Part shown: piece after piece, positions 61,712 to 64,000 of the stretch
Position numbering within the stretch: position 1 is the stretch's first letter
Layout of the letters: each line of letters begins with the position of its first letter
Origin: [Clostridium] fimetarium
GTDB lineage: Bacteria; Bacillota; Clostridia; Lachnospirales; Lachnospiraceae
DNA: 64,000 bases
Direction of reading: 5' to 3'
Assembly (NCBI RefSeq): GCF_900111235.1
Contig: NZ_FOJI01000013.1
Span: 60,957-124,956, forward strand
The notes under the pieces: model-generated
The model's database searches: none
What the model was told of the DNA's origin: nothing
What the model saw: only the letters and a program-made list of their open reading frames with translations
Position numbers and translations under genes: made by a program

Positions 61712-63100
61712 TTACTTCAATCCTAAAATAATTTCATTATACTTATCATAAGCATCTTTCATAGCAACTCTATTTAACTCTTGAGCTTTATCCATAGTAG
61801 GTTCATCAACTGAATGAGCTTCAATTAAAGTATATAATCCTGTAGAATCATCTTTCGTAACATTATAATATCCAGTCCATATAGAAGAGAGAGAAGTATT
61901 AAGTTGTGTTTCAGCGTCAGATTTAATTAAACTCTTTCTCTTTATTTCAGCTAATCTAGCATTCTCATCATCAACTTGCTGTTGTGCTTCTTGTGCCAAT
62001 CTAATCTGTTCATCAATTATTGCTTGCTGTCTTTCTTGTTCAATACGTGCAAGACGTTGTTCTTCAGCTAATCGTTGTTCCTCTAAAACTCGATATTCTT
62101 CTGCAATTCTTTGCCTTTCTATTTCTGCTAGTCTATTAACTTCTGCAATTCTTGCTTCTTCGATTAACCTTTTTTCTTCAGCAATACGGTTTTCTTCTGC
62201 AATTCTTTGTTCCTCGGCAATACGATTAGCCTCAGCAATCCTATCCGCTTCAATTTGAGCTAAAGTATTACGATATGTATTAGCTTCAGTAGAATTATAA
62301 ATACCATTTCTAATTTCATCAGTCGTATAAATCATCCACAAATCAACTTCATATTCTTCAGATGGTCTACCTAAATCGGAAATATATAAATCCCTAACCA
62401 TTTGTTTCTTTTCTAATATCTCAGGACAGTTTAACAATGTATCTCTCATTATTGATTCAGCCATACCATTTAGCAATGCATTTCGCCATCCGTTTTTTCC
62501 TTCTTCATCAGGATCACGACCTAATATTTCATTATATGCTCTGACTATCATTTCATCTATATTAGAAGTATCTGTGTTTTGTTGAGGTTGTTCTACCACA
62601 TTATTTTCTCTAGAGATTCCAAAGTATGCATATACATCTCTGTTTCCATTTGAATCAGTTAGATTAGGACAACCACTTACTCCTTCGTCACCTCTCCAAA
62701 ATCTATCAGCATCATCTACATGAGTTGTGTTACGATTTCCACCACAGTTTGCACCGATATTCATTCCCATATCTTCTGCAAAACAGCTAATAATTGAAGA
62801 TGGAACTAAGTTTCCATTTGTATCACATTGATAATAGTCAGAAGCGTGTCCCGTTGTATGTTGGTCATATTCACCACCACCAACTTCTAGTGAATGTTTT
62901 CCATTTCTATATCCACTTGTAATAACTGTTGATCCACCAAATTTATTATGTGACGCTTCTAGGTATTCCAAAAGCCTATCTGAAATAAGAATCCTATCAA
63001 TGACTTCACCATTATTCATTACACATTTAAATTCACTAAGTTTAAAATGAGCTGCTAACTGAACATCTCCATTTGATAAAAAATATTCTCTTACTGCCAT
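61712..63100 (-). CDS. M15-type peptidase with DUF4214 and coiled-coil tail
   Basis: 462 residues in three parts. Residues ~14-150 are a D,D-carboxypeptidase-like M15 domain, with the zinc motif HTTGHASD and a later THVDD histidine. Residues ~185-265 match a DUF4214-like module (RAYNEILGRDPDEEGKNGW). Residues ~285-400 are a charged coiled coil made of repeated RIAEE-type units. No signal peptide is visible, so it may be exported by another route or released by lysis, as for phage endolysins. It probably cuts peptidoglycan stem peptides. Confidence 0.85.
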   Translation of the reverse strand: MAVREYFLSNGDVQLAAHFKLSEFKCVMNNGEVIDRILISDRLLEYLEASHNKFGGSTVITSGYRNGKHSLEVGGGEYDQHTTGHASDYYQCDTNGNLVPSSIISCFAEDMGMNIGANCGGNRNTTHVDDADRFWRGDEGVSGCPNLTDSNGNRDVYAYFGISRENNVVEQPQQNTDTSNIDEMIVRAYNEILGRDPDEEGKNGWRNALLNGMAESIMRDTLLNCPEILEKKQMVRDLYISDLGRPSEEYEVDLWMIYTTDEIRNGIYNSTEANTYRNTLAQIEADRIAEANRIAEEQRIAEENRIAEEKRLIEEARIAEVNRLAEIERQRIAEEYRVLEEQRLAEEQRLARIEQERQQAIIDEQIRLAQEAQQQVDDENARLAEIKRKSLIKSDAETQLNTSLSSIWTGYYNVTKDDSTGLYTLIEAHSVDEPTMDKAQELNRVAMKDAYDKYNEIILGLK

Positions 63101-63161
63101 AGTTTCAATCCAACCTTTCTATTTAGATAAGTGGGTTTTAAGTTATATATTAATTTTTACA

Positions 63162-63208
63162 TAAAAAAAGAACCTTTTTCGGTCAAATTTATCCAACCAA
63201 ATGGTTCA
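63162..63208 (-). terminator. Probable terminator upstream of the M15 gene
   Basis: GAACC pairs with GGTTC around a nested stem, with seven T following on the minus strand. It could end the rRNA/tRNA transcript that comes from the right. Confidence 0.6.
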
Positions 63209-63481
63209 TCTATTAGTTTTGATATATTAATTTGTTCTCTGCCTACTCTGACTTGTAATTGCATAAGGTATATACTATAGCTTTAATATTAATTATTTTA
63301 TTTCTTATTTTCTCTTTCTTCATATGTTCATAAAAATTTTCTGCCTGGTTCCTCAATTCCTAATGCATTTTTTTGTATATAATACATCATCTCATTAATT
63401 TCATCCCGTAATTTACTAATATTTGTCGCTAAATAACCATCTTGTGTACATCTTGTTTTTCGTAAATACGACCATTTGCAC

Positions 63482-63537
63482 ATAAATAAAGACACTAATA
63501 ACTGTATTTCTACAATTAAGTAATGTCTTTATTTACA
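63482..63537. terminator. Long inverted repeat downstream of tRNA-Trp
   Basis: AAATAAAGACA and its complement TGTCTTTATTT enclose a further partly paired segment, giving a stem of about 22 positions. It lacks a clear T tail and may be a processing or termination structure of the rRNA operon. The segment 63209-63480 shows no gene. Confidence 0.5.
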
Positions 63538-63641
63538 CCTTCAAATTAGCTTGGTTCCCGATAGGGTGATTGATTTTTCTTGTTCTTTATTACAAGTTCA
63601 AGAAGTGCCTTTCTATGATGTCTGTAAGGTCTTTCAGTAAC

Positions 63642-63711
63642 AGGGGTGGAGAGAATCGAACTCCCGCCAAAAGTTTTGGAGACTCCTATCATACCATTTG
63701 ACTACACCCCT
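63642..63711 (-). tRNA. tRNA-Trp (anticodon CCA)
   Basis: The acceptor stem AGGGGTG/CACCCCT, a D arm GTCA/TGAT, anticodon stem GGAGT/ACTTT with loop CTCCAAA, and T arm GGGAG/CTCTC around TTCGATT all fold normally. The loop gives anticodon CCA. The 3' CCA is not encoded (the sequence after G73 is TTA), so it must be added. It lies about 210 bases downstream of the 23S gene on the same strand. Confidence 0.93.
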
Positions 63712-63918
63712 ATATTAAATTAAACAAACAATAAATTGTTTGTTCCTTCAAAACTGCATATTAAATATATCTATCATCCGTTTTTTTATCTTTATCTCTA
63801 AAGATAACTCTCTTGTATGTTCTATCCTATGACCATTGTCTTTGCTTCGCAAAGCCATTTTAAGTTGCTACGCAACTTATCTTAACTTTACTTTTAGTAG
63901 CAAAAACAATGTTTCGCT

Positions 63919-64000
63919 TGGTTAAGCCCTCGACCTATTAGTATTAGTCAGCTGAACACGTTACCATGCTTACACCTCTAACCTATCTACCTCGTAGTCT
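63919..64000 (-). rRNA. 23S ribosomal RNA, 3' end (partial)
   Basis: The minus strand ends with the conserved 23S 3' sequence GACTAATACTAATAGGTCGA followed by GGGCTTAACC, preceded by TGTTCAGCTGACTAA context. The gene continues beyond the window. The exact 3' end is estimated at about 63919. Two small hairpins (near 63839-63853 and 63862-63878) follow it. Confidence 0.93.

Noticed and set aside
63546..63641. In-frame protein-like stretch next to tRNA-Trp (HHRKALLELVIKNKK)
   Set aside because: It has no start codon and runs out of the tRNA gene; it may be a gene remnant, but I could not identify a parent or decide between chance and remnant.

Overview
The window looks like the chromosome of a low-GC, anaerobic, probably spore-forming member of the Clostridia, most likely Lachnospiraceae. 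The evidence is the AT-rich sequence, strong GGAGG-type ribosome sites, ATGA-type overlaps, clostridial-type BMP/Nup transport, GPH transport and PanT genes, and a selenium/molybdenum purine-degradation cluster. Almost all genes lie on the minus strand.

Region 1 (1-31070) is a molybdenum-dependent purine catabolism island. In transcription order a 14-gene operon (29359 to 13745) encodes guanine deaminase, molybdopterin synthesis and handling proteins (MoeA-like, MoaC, MoaA, MOSC, MogA, XdhC-like, MocA), a hydantoinase-like enzyme, a three-subunit molybdenum hydroxylase, a D-aminoacylase-like amidohydrolase and a second fused hydroxylase. A second operon (13524 to 8175) encodes SsnA, a shortened YgfK, diaminopropionate ammonia-lyase and YgeY. 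A third (7774 to 3157) encodes a BMP/Nup-type nucleoside or purine ABC importer. A TetR regulator and modA-modB follow, with the first 11 codons of modC at the window edge. All three purine operons carry a TGACTA-n-ATGACCAAA box at the promoter and an intrinsic terminator in the 5' leader, so they look like one regulon with attenuation.

Region 2 (31070-43290) holds housekeeping and sugar genes: a TraX-like protein, a GH13-like protein whose catalytic positions look lost, a GPH transporter, a radical SAM protein, an ABC-F ATPase, a thioesterase, an oxidoreductase and a two-domain PPK2 protein. Members of a long hairpin repeat family sit just downstream of several genes.

Region 3 (43987-55084) is, by my reading, an 11.09-kb integrated element. 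A large serine recombinase sits at its left end, and the element splits one subtilisin-like protease gene into an N-terminal piece (55079-55363) and a C-terminal piece (43288-43989). Both junctions share CACATG, and joining the two pieces there restores the in-frame NGHGSHVAGIIAG active-site block. The cargo is metabolic rather than phage-like: DedA, UPF0303, aldo/keto reductase, three Gfo/Idh dehydrogenases, an MBL hydrolase and an AEC transporter.

Region 4 (55470-64000) carries panT-coaX-coaBC, carbamate kinase (a plausible partner of purine catabolism), a candidate C-rich-loop small RNA with a near-consensus promoter and a terminator, a membrane metallophosphoesterase, an M15 peptidase-DUF4214-coiled-coil protein, tRNA-Trp, and the 3' end of a 23S rRNA gene running off the window.
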